Source: Chloroflexota bacterium (lineage in GTDB: Bacteria > Chloroflexota > Anaerolineae > Aggregatilineales > Phototrophicaceae). From it: a stretch of DNA of 64,000 nucleotides. Both the position numbers and the translations under genes were made by a program. Under the pieces are notes generated by a model. It saw only the letters and a program-made list of their open reading frames with translations, had not been told where the DNA came from and searched no databases. Location: assembly GCA_026707745.1 (NCBI GenBank), contig JAPOWG010000003.1:1-64000 (forward strand), read 5' to 3'. Shown here piece after piece: positions 25,001-33,831 of this stretch. Within the stretch, counting starts at the first letter, position 1; every line of letters begins with the position of its first letter.

Positions 25001-25308
25001 AGCCTTCAAAATGATAATTGTGGACTTGATGCTGTAAGTGGGATTCAGTGACGAGTTACTATCACGCTTTTGCGCATATTCAGAGGAGTTTTGCCCTGTA
25101 AAGACAAGACTCTGTATCCTCGGCGCCATCGGTGATGAAGAAAAAATTAGAAGCGATTGCCCTGTGTCGAATAGGTACACAAGCAAAGGCAAGCCAAGCT
25201 TGCTCTCACGAATTTTATTTCAGGATTGCGCAATATTGCTATCGCGCGGCAATGTCCTCTGTAGACAAAGGCAAGGCTAATGTGCCTTTGATTGTACTAG
25301 CGTTGTGA

Positions 25309-26166
25309 TTATGCGCCGGGCCATTTCAGGCGTTCGTCAGGCGTTCGCGTCATCTCCATCGGTTCGACATCGCCCCGGTAGTCGGGGATCAAGGGCTGGA
25401 TCTTCGCCAGGGCAGCGGGGGACCAAGATTCGTGCTGCCTGTGCATCGCCGAATGGATCCAGCTCTGGGTGTTTTCTTGTAGATCAGAGAAGAAGGGATG
25501 GAACCAAATTGTGATCACGGTGCGCTGCTCACCCGAGGCATTCTCGTGCGTGGCGTGGAACATGCGCGCGTCGCCAACCACCAGGTCGCCCGCTTTGACC
25601 GGTACGTCAACCTCATCCGCATAATCGCGGAAACGGGGATCGTCGGGATTGTCCATGCGGTTGATGTTTTTGGTATGGGCTTCGCCCATGTCGTGCAATA
25701 CGTGGCGATATTTATGACTGCCGGCCAAGAGGCGCAGGCAGCCATTGTCGCGCCGGGTATCTTCGAGGTAATACATGAGGAAGATCATCGGCGGCTGGTC
25801 GCTGTAGGCGCGGGGGTCTCCCCACATAATGCAATCCTGATGCCAGTACAGGCGCGGACCGCCGGGCGGCTTGCTGATAATGACCGCCTTCCAGAATTTG
25901 ATATCTTGCAAACCCATCTGCGAGAGCGCCTCAAGCGCTCTTGGGTTGCCAATCAAGTCGGCCAGCTCGGGATGAAAGTTGGAGTCGATTAGGCTGCCGG
26001 GCGCCTTGGTGTTTTCGCGATTTTCCTGGTCATATTCAGCCAGCGCTTTGTCAACGCAGGCGCGCGTCTTGCTCAGCAGCGCTTCGTCGGCCATGTTCGG
26101 GATGACGCAAAAGCCATCTTCCCGCAGTTGCGCAGCGAGTTTCTCGGGCGAAACGGTCTTTTCCAC
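25309..26166 (-). CDS. Phytanoyl-CoA dioxygenase (PhyH) family protein
   Basis: 285-aa Fe(II)/2-oxoglutarate oxygenase with His109-x-Asp111 (YWHQDCIMWGDP), distal His204 in RMFHATHENAS and Arg215. The substrate is unknown. The GTG start at 26166 is supported by AGGAGG six bases upstream. It follows the permease/binding-protein chimera by 26 bases on the same strand, so it was probably part of a transporter-oxygenase operon before the deletion inferred there. Confidence 0.85.
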   Translation of the reverse strand: MEKTVSPEKLAAQLREDGFCVIPNMADEALLSKTRACVDKALAEYDQENRENTKAPGSLIDSNFHPELADLIGNPRALEALSQMGLQDIKFWKAVIISKPPGGPRLYWHQDCIMWGDPRAYSDQPPMIFLMYYLEDTRRDNGCLRLLAGSHKYRHVLHDMGEAHTKNINRMDNPDDPRFRDYADEVDVPVKAGDLVVGDARMFHATHENASGEQRTVITIWFHPFFSDLQENTQSWIHSAMHRQHESWSPAALAKIQPLIPDYRGDVEPMEMTRTPDERLKWPGA

Positions 26167-26192
26167 AACAACCTCCTATTTTCGTGAGAGCG

Positions 26193-27104
26193 TTACATCT
26201 TCATACCGCCCTGCGTCAAGCCTTCGATGAAGCGCCGCTGCATAAGCAAGAACAGAATCAAGACCGGCAGCAGCATGATAACCGAGGCGGCGTTGGTCAA
26301 GCCCCAATCGCGCGTGAAGCGCTCCTGGAAGGCGCGCAGGCTGGTCGCCACTGGCTTTAGATCCGGCTGATGCATGAAGGTGACGGCGATAAGAAACTCA
26401 TTCCAGACGCCCAAGCCGACGATCAGCCCGGTCGTAAGAAAGCCGGGCCACGACAGCGGCAAAATCACCTGCGTCATAACCTGGAATTTGCTGGCGCCGT
26501 CGATTTTGGCCGCCTCGATGAACTCTTTCGGCAGCGCCACCATATAAGAACGGATGAGGTAGGTGGCGAAGGGCGATGAGGTCGCGCAATAAATGATGAT
26601 GAGGCCGAGATGCGTATTTAACAAGCCGAAGGTTTTCCATATAAAGAACAGCGGCACGACATAAAGCTGGATCGGAATCGCCGTGCCCACCAGGAAATAA
26701 AAGGCGATCGCGTTGGCGCCCCGTATCTCCAAATGCGCCAGCGCATAACCGCCCATGCCGCCGACGATCAGCACGCCGATGACCGTGCCCCCCGTCAGGA
26801 TGGCGCTATTCTTGACCGTGGTGGCGTAATTGCCGCGCTCATAAGCCACCGTGTAATTGTCCCAGCGTGGCTCGGCTGGGATGGAAAAAGGATTCTGCGC
26901 GATCTGCTCGCTGGTCTTGACCGAATTCAGAAAGAGAACGAGCACCGGACCGAGGGCGAAGACCGCCAGCATCGAATACAGTTCACCGGCGACAATGCCC
27001 GCGCCATAAGCCCAGGGCAGCAGCTTGTCTGCCCAACCATAGGTGTCGGCATAATAACCCGTCAATGGCAGCAGGAAACCGCCGGCCACATATCTCGGCA
27101 GCAA
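26193..27104 (-). pseudogene. Chimeric frame: binding-protein fragment fused to a MalG-type permease
   Basis: Residues 1-44 (AGGFLLPLTGYYADTYGW ... GELYS) are not permease sequence. They match the interior of a family 1 binding protein; compare EGYLLDLTPYADKYGWWDRL and GKLYAYPWE in the local binding protein at 21877-23190. From Met45 (MLAVFALGPVLVLFLNSVKTSEQI; ATG 26970-26972) a MalG-type permease begins within its first helix and continues normally through the EAA loop (EAAKIDGASKFQVMTQVILP). A deletion evidently removed most of a binding-protein gene and a MalF gene. The frame starts with TTG right after, and in frame with, the desaturase stop codon. The permease part may still be made, but has no partner nearby. 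Confidence 0.7.
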
Positions 27105-28262
27105 TCAGGGACGCTCTTGCAGTCCGGCGGGCGCCAGTTCTCCAATCGAGTTTTCCAGTTGGTCGGGTGCATCTTCCCTGGCGCTTTTGGCGGTGGCCGG
27201 CAGGGGCGTATCGTATTGATAATCCGGATCGATCTTTTGCCGCCGCCAGGTTTCGCGCATTTCTTTCCAGGCGCCGATCAGCGTACGGGGCTCAGGCATG
27301 TCATGTGCGACGGCCTTATGCAGTTTCTCCAGGTTGTAGCATGGCACGCCGGCAAACATATGGTGTTCGATGTGCCATTCCATGCGCCAGTACAAGAATG
27401 AAAAGAACGGGTTCAATTTCATCGAGCGCACACTTTTACGGAAGTCCGGCGTGTCATCGCGCAAGCCGCAATGCTGTGGCAGATTTACGAAGTACTGAAG
27501 CCAATTGGCCGTAAAAGCGGAGACGGAAAAGATCAACGGCAACACCCATAAGCCGGTGATGACAGCGATGACCAAGATCGCGCCATGAAAAAGCAACAGG
27601 ATGCGTGACCAAACCGTCGCGTTCCGATGCTCTTGCGGCTGATCGCGGTGCAATGCCCTTATCCATTCGTTGGCCGGCGCCTTGTCAGCCTCGGGATCAC
27701 GACCGAAGGCGGCCAATACTGTGAGGATCACCGTAGAAATGAATCCGCCCTTGCCGAAAATGCGCCCCGGCTGCGTCAGCAAATTAATGGTGAACAATTG
27801 CAGCATAAAGGTCGAGGCGAGCGATGGTTCCACTGGCAGCAGCACCTCCCGATCGCCTTCCGGGTGCAGGGTATAGCGATGGTGGTAGGTATGGCTGCTG
27901 GCGTAGTCGAAGGGGTCCCACCAGCCGATCAAGCTGAAGACATAAAGGAAGACCTTGTTAAGCCATTTGGTCTTGAAGACGGTGCCGTGCCCGAGCTCGT
28001 GCGTGCTGTTGCCCCGGACGAAGGCAGTTACTGTACCGTGGCAAAATAGCGCGGCAAGAAACGCCAACCAAATCTCCTGCGACCAAAAGTGAAATGCCAG
28101 CGATCCGGTGATGACGCACAGGACGAGGTGCCCGCCGGCCAGGAACCAGCCTTGGGTGTCGCTGCGCCGAGACAGTTCACGTAGCAAACCGGGTCGCGTC
28201 GGGCAGCGGTACCAGTTGACGCGAAAGGTCTTGCGGACTTCGGACAGTTCTCGATATGTCAT
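27105..28262 (-). CDS. Membrane fatty acid desaturase (tandem copy 3)
   Basis: 385-aa integral-membrane di-iron desaturase. The three histidine boxes are intact: HELGH (88-92), HTYHH (124-128) and HIEHH (297-301), plus an isolated LPQHCG. Membrane segments lie near 47-60, 64-80, 224-240 and 242-258. Such enzymes introduce double bonds or hydroxyls in acyl chains or related lipids using O2 and an electron donor. It is the most downstream of three closely similar genes on the minus strand, 32 bases from the next. It differs from its sisters at the first box context (GNSTHELGHG instead of APHELGHG). Confidence 0.88.
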   Translation of the reverse strand: MTYRELSEVRKTFRVNWYRCPTRPGLLRELSRRSDTQGWFLAGGHLVLCVITGSLAFHFWSQEIWLAFLAALFCHGTVTAFVRGNSTHELGHGTVFKTKWLNKVFLYVFSLIGWWDPFDYASSHTYHHRYTLHPEGDREVLLPVEPSLASTFMLQLFTINLLTQPGRIFGKGGFISTVILTVLAAFGRDPEADKAPANEWIRALHRDQPQEHRNATVWSRILLLFHGAILVIAVITGLWVLPLIFSVSAFTANWLQYFVNLPQHCGLRDDTPDFRKSVRSMKLNPFFSFLYWRMEWHIEHHMFAGVPCYNLEKLHKAVAHDMPEPRTLIGAWKEMRETWRRQKIDPDYQYDTPLPATAKSAREDAPDQLENSIGELAPAGLQERP

Positions 28263-28294
28263 AAAAGGCCTTCGTCCGCTTGACGCGGCATTGT

Positions 28295-29443
28295 TTACGG
28301 ATTGTCTTGCAGTCCCGCGGGCGCCAACTCGCCAATGGAACCTTCCAGCCGTTTGTCGGGCGTACCGTCGCGGACATGCGTCGCCGTCGGCGGCAGCGGC
28401 GTATCGTACTGGTACTCGGGATCAATCTTCTGCCGCCGCCAGGTTTCGCGCATCTCTTTCCAGGCGCCGATCAGCGTTCGCGGCGCCGGCATATCATGGG
28501 CGACTTCTTTGTAAATCTTCTCCAGGTTGTAGCAAGGCACGCCAGCAAACATATGGTGCTCAATATGCCAGCCCATTCGCCAGTACAAAAAATCGAAGAG
28601 CGGATTGAGCTTCATCGAGCGCGTGTTCTTGCGGAAGTCACTGGTATGATCGCGCAAGCCGCAATGCTGTGGCAAGCCGACAAAATAACCCAGCCAGTTG
28701 GCAGTGAAGGCTGATGTCGAGAATATCAGCGGCAAGACCCACAAGCCGGAAACGATGGCGATGAGCAGCACCGAGCCATGGAAAAGCAACAAACTGCGCG
28801 ACCACAGGATCGAGTGGCGATGCTCATCCGGTTGGTCAAGATGCAGCGCCCTTATCCACTCGCTGGAGGATTCGGGCTCGTGACCGAAGGCGTTCATTAC
28901 CGCCAAAATCACCGTGGAGATAAATCCGCCTCCGCTGATGATACGTCGGGGATGCGCCATTACGTTGACGGTGAACAACTGCAATACAAAGGTCGAGGCG
29001 AGTGATGGCTCTATCGGCAGCAGCACCTCGCGATCGCCCTCCGGATGCAGCGTATAGCGATGGTGGTAGGTGTGGCTGCTGGCGTAATCAAAGTGATCCC
29101 ACCAGCCGATCAAGCTGAACAGATACATGAAGAACTTGTTCAGCCATTTCGTCTTGAAGACGGTGCCATGCCCCAGTTCATGCGGCGCGACGCCACGAAA
29201 GAACGTGGTCACGGTGCCGTGACAAAACAACGCGAGCAGCATCACCAGCCAGAGACCTTGCGACCAAAAATAAAAGACGAGCGAACCGGTGAAGATGAAT
29301 AGCGCCAGGTGCCCGCCGGCCTGGAACCAACCCTGCGCGTCGCTGCGCCGCGACAACTCGCGCAGCAAGCCCGGGCGCGTCTTGCACCGATACCAATCGA
29401 CGCGAAAAGTCTTGCGGACTTCGGACAGTTCTGGATAGGTCAT
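28295..29443 (-). CDS. Membrane fatty acid desaturase (tandem copy 2)
   Basis: 382-aa desaturase paralog with PHELGHG, HTYHHRYTLHPEGD and HIEHHMFAGVPCYN boxes, colinear with the copies on each side. The N-terminus (MTYPELSEVRKTFRVDWYRC) and C-terminus (IGELAPAGLQDNP) are nearly shared by all three, so divergence lies mainly in the loop between the second and third boxes. It is 30-32 bases from both neighbours, indicating a single transcript. No electron-donor gene (ferredoxin or cytochrome b5) is adjacent. Confidence 0.88.
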   Translation of the reverse strand: MTYPELSEVRKTFRVDWYRCKTRPGLLRELSRRSDAQGWFQAGGHLALFIFTGSLVFYFWSQGLWLVMLLALFCHGTVTTFFRGVAPHELGHGTVFKTKWLNKFFMYLFSLIGWWDHFDYASSHTYHHRYTLHPEGDREVLLPIEPSLASTFVLQLFTVNVMAHPRRIISGGGFISTVILAVMNAFGHEPESSSEWIRALHLDQPDEHRHSILWSRSLLLFHGSVLLIAIVSGLWVLPLIFSTSAFTANWLGYFVGLPQHCGLRDHTSDFRKNTRSMKLNPLFDFLYWRMGWHIEHHMFAGVPCYNLEKIYKEVAHDMPAPRTLIGAWKEMRETWRRQKIDPEYQYDTPLPPTATHVRDGTPDKRLEGSIGELAPAGLQDNP

Positions 29444-29473
29444 GACAAGGCTCCGTTTGCTTGGCGCGACTGT

Positions 29474-30631
29474 TTAGGGACTTTCTTGCAATCCTGCGGG
29501 CGCCAACTCGCCGATGGAAGCTTCCAGTTGCTTGTCGGGCGCATCGTCGCGGGCGTGTTTTGCTGTCGGCGGCAGGGGCGTATCGAATTGGTAATCGGGG
29601 TCGATCTTCTGTTGCCGCCAGACCCCACGCATCTCTTTCCAGGCGCCAATCAGCGTGCGCGGCTCCGGCATGTCGCGGGCGATTTCTTTGTAAAGCCTGC
29701 TCAGGTTATAGCAGGGAACGCCGGCGTACATGTGATGCTCGATGTGCCAATTCATGCGCCAGTACAGGAACGAGAAAAGCGGGTTGAGCTTGACCGAGCG
29801 GGTATTCTTGCGGAAATCGGGAATATCTTCGCGCAAACCGCAGTGCTGCGTTAGCCCGACGAAATAGCTCAGCCAATTGCCGATGAAGACTGAGACCGAG
29901 AATATCAGCGGCAGCACCCAAAGACCGGTGATGATCGCGATAAGCAGCACTGACCCATGGAAGAGCAAGAGGATGCGCGACCAGCGAATGGAATTACGAT
30001 GTTCCTCCGGCTGGTCGCGATGCAGAGCATTGAGCCATTCATCTATCGGCTTGTCGCCGGGGGGCTCCATACCGAGGGCGCCCAAGACAGTCAGGTACAA
30101 GGTGGAAATCAGACCACCTTTGCCAAATGTGCGGCCGCGCTGTGTCAGCAGATTGATGGTGAAAAGCTGCAGCATGAACGCGGAAGCCAGCGACGGCTCC
30201 AGCGGCAACAGGTTTTCCCGGTCGCCTTCGGGGTGCAAGGTGTAGCGATGGTGATAGGTATGGCTGCTGGCGTAGTCGAAGTGGTCCCACCAGCCGATCA
30301 GGCTGAAAAGATACATGAAAAACTTGTTCAGCCATTTGGTTTTGAAGACGGTGCCATGGCCGAGCTCGTGCGGCGCCGTGCCGGTGAAGAAACTGGTCAC
30401 GGTGCCATGAAAGAATAAGGCGACCAGAAACGCTAGCCACGCTTCCTGCGACCAAAAGGCGAATACCAGCGAACCGGTGATGATGAAGAGCGCCAGGTGG
30501 CCGCCGGCCTGGAACCAGCCCTGGGCATCGCTGCGCCGGGACAGTTCCCGCAGCAGGCCAGGTCGCGTTTGGCAGCGATACCAGTCGACGCGCAGAGTCT
30601 TCCGAACTTCGGACAGTTCTTGATAGCTCAT
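29474..30631 (-). CDS. Membrane fatty acid desaturase (tandem copy 1)
   Basis: 385-aa first gene of the tandem desaturase trio. PHELGHG, HTYHHRYTLH and HIEHHMYAGVPCYN boxes are intact. The ATG at 30631 is chosen because GGGAGG precedes it by seven bases and the protein then begins MSYQELSEVRKT like its sisters; the frame itself is open 24 codons further. Chain-length or position specificity may differ between the copies. The oxygenase gene upstream (30764-31804) is on the same strand. Confidence 0.88.
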   Translation of the reverse strand: MSYQELSEVRKTLRVDWYRCQTRPGLLRELSRRSDAQGWFQAGGHLALFIITGSLVFAFWSQEAWLAFLVALFFHGTVTSFFTGTAPHELGHGTVFKTKWLNKFFMYLFSLIGWWDHFDYASSHTYHHRYTLHPEGDRENLLPLEPSLASAFMLQLFTINLLTQRGRTFGKGGLISTLYLTVLGALGMEPPGDKPIDEWLNALHRDQPEEHRNSIRWSRILLLFHGSVLLIAIITGLWVLPLIFSVSVFIGNWLSYFVGLTQHCGLREDIPDFRKNTRSVKLNPLFSFLYWRMNWHIEHHMYAGVPCYNLSRLYKEIARDMPEPRTLIGAWKEMRGVWRQQKIDPDYQFDTPLPPTAKHARDDAPDKQLEASIGELAPAGLQESP

Positions 30632-30763
30632 GACATGCCTCCCACGGACTTGCTCTTGCTTATGAGGGCAGTGATTATGTGAAGAGCGGCGCTCCAACGA
30701 CAAGCAGACTCGCGGTTCTGCGTGAGCGCGTCAAGTCCCTTCGCTGTCGCCGAGCGGCTCTTG

Positions 30764-31804
30764 CTAGACCTTGACGCCAAGCTCGTCCAAGATAGCCCAC
30801 ACTTCCGGCTCTACGGTTTCGGGGCTGTTTTTGGCGCCGCGCTTCAGCGCATAGATGGCATGCTCGTCGCCGGCGCGCGCCAATTCAAGCACTTCCACTC
30901 GGGCTTTGTCGACATAGCTCAAATCTCTCTCTACTACAGGATTGTCAAATTCCTTCCAATAGTATTTGAGATCATCGGACTGCCAGCCCGGGTAGATATC
31001 GTCCCAGGTGAGCTGGCTTGGTTCGTGCGGCGTCAGCAAGTGCTCGGCCACCTTGTCGCCAACGATCATGTAACGATTGTCGAGCGAGAGGCGCAGCTTG
31101 TCTTCGGTATAGTTCGGGAGAGCCTGGTGGATGGTCAGCGCGGGGAAGAAGAGGGCGTCGCCGGCTTCGTAGTCGGTGGAATACCATACCTGGTTGATGT
31201 CCTCGTGTTCGGTTTCGTCGACGATGAGTCCGCCGGCGCCCAGCGAGAAGTGATGATCCAGCACGCGGTTGACCTTGTGCGATTCGGGGATGACGGCCAA
31301 GCCACCTAGCTCAATCGGACAATCGCCGATCGGCGCCCAACAAGTGATATTGTCGAAGCTGCCCTGGAAGTGCACGAAGTCCTGGTGTTTGGGCGTGGTG
31401 TGTTCGGTGTATTTGGGGAACCAAACGCGCGCGATCTTTTGCGGGTGGGGCATGATCGGCGCCCCGACCATCTTCTCGATGATTTCCAGGTATTCCGGCC
31501 AATGCCCGGAGCGATGGAAGTTCTCGATCTTGTAGACTTCGGCGTAACCGGCGCTGTATTCGTTGTCGCCTTCGGTATAGCGCATATTGATATCGGCGAT
31601 GCCGTCCATCGGGTCTGTCCCCGCGACCAGCCAGCCGACCTGCTGAATCATGCTCATCATCTCGCGGCGCAATTCCCACAGTTTGTCGGGATCCACCAAG
31701 CGTTTGAAAAACAGATAACCTTCATCATCAATACGACGCTGCAGTTCCTCGGGATCTTCCATAGCGTCGTTGGAGACACGAAATTCTTTTAGATCTACGG
31801 ACAT
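30764..31804 (-). CDS. Phytanoyl-CoA dioxygenase (PhyH) family protein
   Basis: 346-aa Fe(II)/2-oxoglutarate oxygenase. His140-x-Asp142 is seen in PKHQDFVHFQG, the distal His in FFPALTIHQALPNYTEDKLR with a following Arg for 2-oxoglutarate. The C-terminal 80 residues (DDIYPGWQSDDLKYYW onward) extend beyond the usual fold. Located just upstream of the desaturase trio on the same strand with a 132-base gap, so a shared lipid-oxidation role is possible but not shown. Confidence 0.83.
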   Translation of the reverse strand: MSVDLKEFRVSNDAMEDPEELQRRIDDEGYLFFKRLVDPDKLWELRREMMSMIQQVGWLVAGTDPMDGIADINMRYTEGDNEYSAGYAEVYKIENFHRSGHWPEYLEIIEKMVGAPIMPHPQKIARVWFPKYTEHTTPKHQDFVHFQGSFDNITCWAPIGDCPIELGGLAVIPESHKVNRVLDHHFSLGAGGLIVDETEHEDINQVWYSTDYEAGDALFFPALTIHQALPNYTEDKLRLSLDNRYMIVGDKVAEHLLTPHEPSQLTWDDIYPGWQSDDLKYYWKEFDNPVVERDLSYVDKARVEVLELARAGDEHAIYALKRGAKNSPETVEPEVWAILDELGVKV

Positions 31805-32000
31805 TTTTTGGTCTCTCCCTACCTATACTAAAATGCAATTGTAGCCATTGTAACGCAAGATAGCCAATCAGTCATGTGAAGTTTGCGCTTGCGAACGCGC
31901 CTGCGTAGGTAAACTATCGGATCGCTGAACTTCCACACCACGAGGCTAGAGGCATGTCGTTAGTCATCGCTTGTGGCGCTGGTTGCAGTGCTACCCGTTG

Positions 32001-32825
32001 TCAGGCTGTCATATAAGGCTTTGATCTGTGCCAGATCAGCGGATTCCTGCTGTCATCATCTAACACATCGCCGATTTCCAGCGATTCAAAAACATCCTGC
32101 GGCAAGATATTTTTGATGCCATTGAAGGTGCAGCCATCGGGCATATAGCCGCAGGTCATCGCCCGCCGCCAGCCCGGCGTCATATTCGCCCCCGCGCCAT
32201 GTGGCATCAAGCCGTTGTGGAAGGAGCAAGACCCGGCCTTCATCGGCGCCGCCACCGAATGTAATTCCGCCCATTGCGGATAAATGTCGAAGAGGTCGCT
32301 GATATTCGGGCCAATGTTCGAAGTGTCAAACGTGGCTGTCTTGTGCGCGCCGGGCAGGAAGTAGAGACAGCCGTTTTGCAGCGTGGCATCGTCCAGCGCC
32401 ACCCATATACTGATGGCATCGCGCGAGGAATAGGACCAGAGCGGATTATCCAGATGCCAACCGGTCGGGTTCGCCCAGGGCTGCTTGATCAATGCTTGAT
32501 CGTGCCAGATGCGCATGCCGTCCACGCCGGCTAGTTCGCTCGCCATCTTGCCTAGACGCGGGTCCCACATGAGTTGGCGCATGCCCGCGTGATCGGTCCA
32601 TAAGTTGATGCGCTGCACGAAGCGCCGGCGGCGATACTTGCCCTCTTCGCTCTCGTCGTCCAGTTTCCCGCCGTCGGCCAGCAGCCGATTCTCGCGCCGC
32701 GCCACCGCATCGTCAACGTTGCGCCGCCAGGTTTCCAGCTCGTCCGGCGACAAGAAATCCTCAATGACGATGTAGCCATTCTCTTGATAAAAGTTGACCT
32801 GCTCTTGTGTCAATGCATTTTTCAC
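32001..32825 (-). CDS. Phytanoyl-CoA dioxygenase, 'WHLDN' subgroup (copy A)
   Basis: 274-aa oxygenase with the metal motif His124-x-Asp126 (TGWHLDNPLWSYSSRDA), distal His209 (MPHGAGANMTPGWRRAM) and Arg220/221. One of three close paralogs (with 32844-33680 and 41704-42531) sharing QALIKQPWANPTGWHLDN and the phrase SCSFHNGL.(P/A)HGAGANMTPG. GTG start with a purine-rich GAGGGCGAG upstream. It follows copy B by 18 bases, so the two are co-transcribed. Substrate unknown. Confidence 0.85.
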   Translation of the reverse strand: MKNALTQEQVNFYQENGYIVIEDFLSPDELETWRRNVDDAVARRENRLLADGGKLDDESEEGKYRRRRFVQRINLWTDHAGMRQLMWDPRLGKMASELAGVDGMRIWHDQALIKQPWANPTGWHLDNPLWSYSSRDAISIWVALDDATLQNGCLYFLPGAHKTATFDTSNIGPNISDLFDIYPQWAELHSVAAPMKAGSCSFHNGLMPHGAGANMTPGWRRAMTCGYMPDGCTFNGIKNILPQDVFESLEIGDVLDDDSRNPLIWHRSKPYMTA

Positions 32826-32843
32826 TTGATCTCGCCCTCGGAC

Positions 32844-33680
32844 TCAATCTTTTGCGCCGACATAAGCTTTTGTCTCATGCCAGATCAACGGATTGATCGC
32901 GTCATTGTCCAGCACATCGCCGATCTCCAGCGACTCGAAGTAGGCCTGCGGCAAGGCACTCTGCTTGCCATTGAAGGTAGAGCCATCGGGCATATAGCCG
33001 CAGGTCATCGCCCGCCGCGTGCCCGGCGTCATATTGGCCCCGGCGCCATGCGGCATCAAACCGTTGTGGAAGGAGCAAGATCCCGCTTTCATCGAAGCCG
33101 CTACCGACTGCAATTCCGCCCACTGTGGATAGAGTTCAAATAGGTCGCTGATATTCGAGCCGATCCCGGCATGCTCGAAAGAGGCCGTCTTGTGCGCGCC
33201 CGGCAGGAAATAGAGGCAACCGTTTTCGCGCGTGGCGTCGTCCAGCGCCACCCAAATCGTGATGGCGTCGCGCGATGAGTAAGACCAGGAGGCATTGTCC
33301 AAATGCCAGCCGGTCGGGTTGGCCCAGGGCTGCTTGATCAACGCCTGATCATGCCAAATGCGCATGCCGTCCACGCCCGTCAAATCGCTTATCATTTTAC
33401 CCAGACGCGGATCCCACATGAGCTCGCGCATGCCAGCGTGATCAATCCACAGATTCTGCCGATGTACGAAGACCTTGTCAAAATAGGCGCTTTCTTCGTC
33501 GACTATGCGCTCGGAGGCCAGCATGCCATCAGCGGTAACGCGCCCTTCGCGCTGCGCCACGGCGTCGTCGACATTCCGCCGCCAGGTTTGCAGCTCATCC
33601 GGCGTCAGGAAATCCTCGATGATGATGTAGCCGTTCTCCTGGTAGAACTCAATCTGTTCCTGAGTCAACTTGGTATTCAT
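32844..33680 (-). CDS. Phytanoyl-CoA dioxygenase, 'WHLDN' subgroup (copy B)
   Basis: 278-aa paralog with His126-x-Asp128 in TGWHLDNASWSYSS and the HGAGANMTPGTRRAM distal region. The ATG at 33680 gives the N-terminus MNTKLTQEQIEFYQENGYII, the same as the other two copies; the open frame continues 26 codons upstream into the promoter zone and is not used. It is divergent from the ugp-like operon with 151 bases between starts. Confidence 0.85.
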   Translation of the reverse strand: MNTKLTQEQIEFYQENGYIIIEDFLTPDELQTWRRNVDDAVAQREGRVTADGMLASERIVDEESAYFDKVFVHRQNLWIDHAGMRELMWDPRLGKMISDLTGVDGMRIWHDQALIKQPWANPTGWHLDNASWSYSSRDAITIWVALDDATRENGCLYFLPGAHKTASFEHAGIGSNISDLFELYPQWAELQSVAASMKAGSCSFHNGLMPHGAGANMTPGTRRAMTCGYMPDGSTFNGKQSALPQAYFESLEIGDVLDNDAINPLIWHETKAYVGAKD

Positions 33681-33762
33681 AGCCTCGGACCTTCCCATCA
33701 GTCTCGTCAACAGATTGTAACCTGCCATTCGTCCCAAGACAACATCACTTTGTCGCAAATGT

Positions 33763-33790
33763 TTGGTGACCTGGCAAACGGTGCTATAAT
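33763..33790 (+). promoter_or_regulatory. Sigma-70-type promoter of the ugp-like operon
   Basis: A perfect TATAAT (33785-33790) is preceded at 16 bases by TTGGTG (33763-33768), about 40 bases before the binding-protein ATG at 33832. A short inverted repeat, gtttg/caaac with a 9-base gap (33761-33779), covers the -35 and could be an operator. Confidence 0.6.
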
Positions 33791-33831
33791 GCGTATGACC
33801 GTAAGCTGTTGAAGGGAAGGATCAAGCGATA

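Larger units (their letters stand above)
24833..25308. other. Intergenic region with operon promoter and a dispersed repeat
   Basis: 476 bases between the PhyH gene at 25309 and the GH32-like gene at 24832. It holds the promoter and palindromic operator of the fructan operon (24871-24910) and one copy of the ccaccgag repeat (24979-25000). Open frames of 80-105 codons cross it on both strands, but they have no ribosome sites and pass through the repeat, so no gene is called. Confidence 0.6.

Noticed and set aside
24875-25192. 105-codon minus-strand frame in the long intergenic region
   Set aside because: No ribosome site, passes through the operator and a dispersed repeat, and its sequence has no family pattern.
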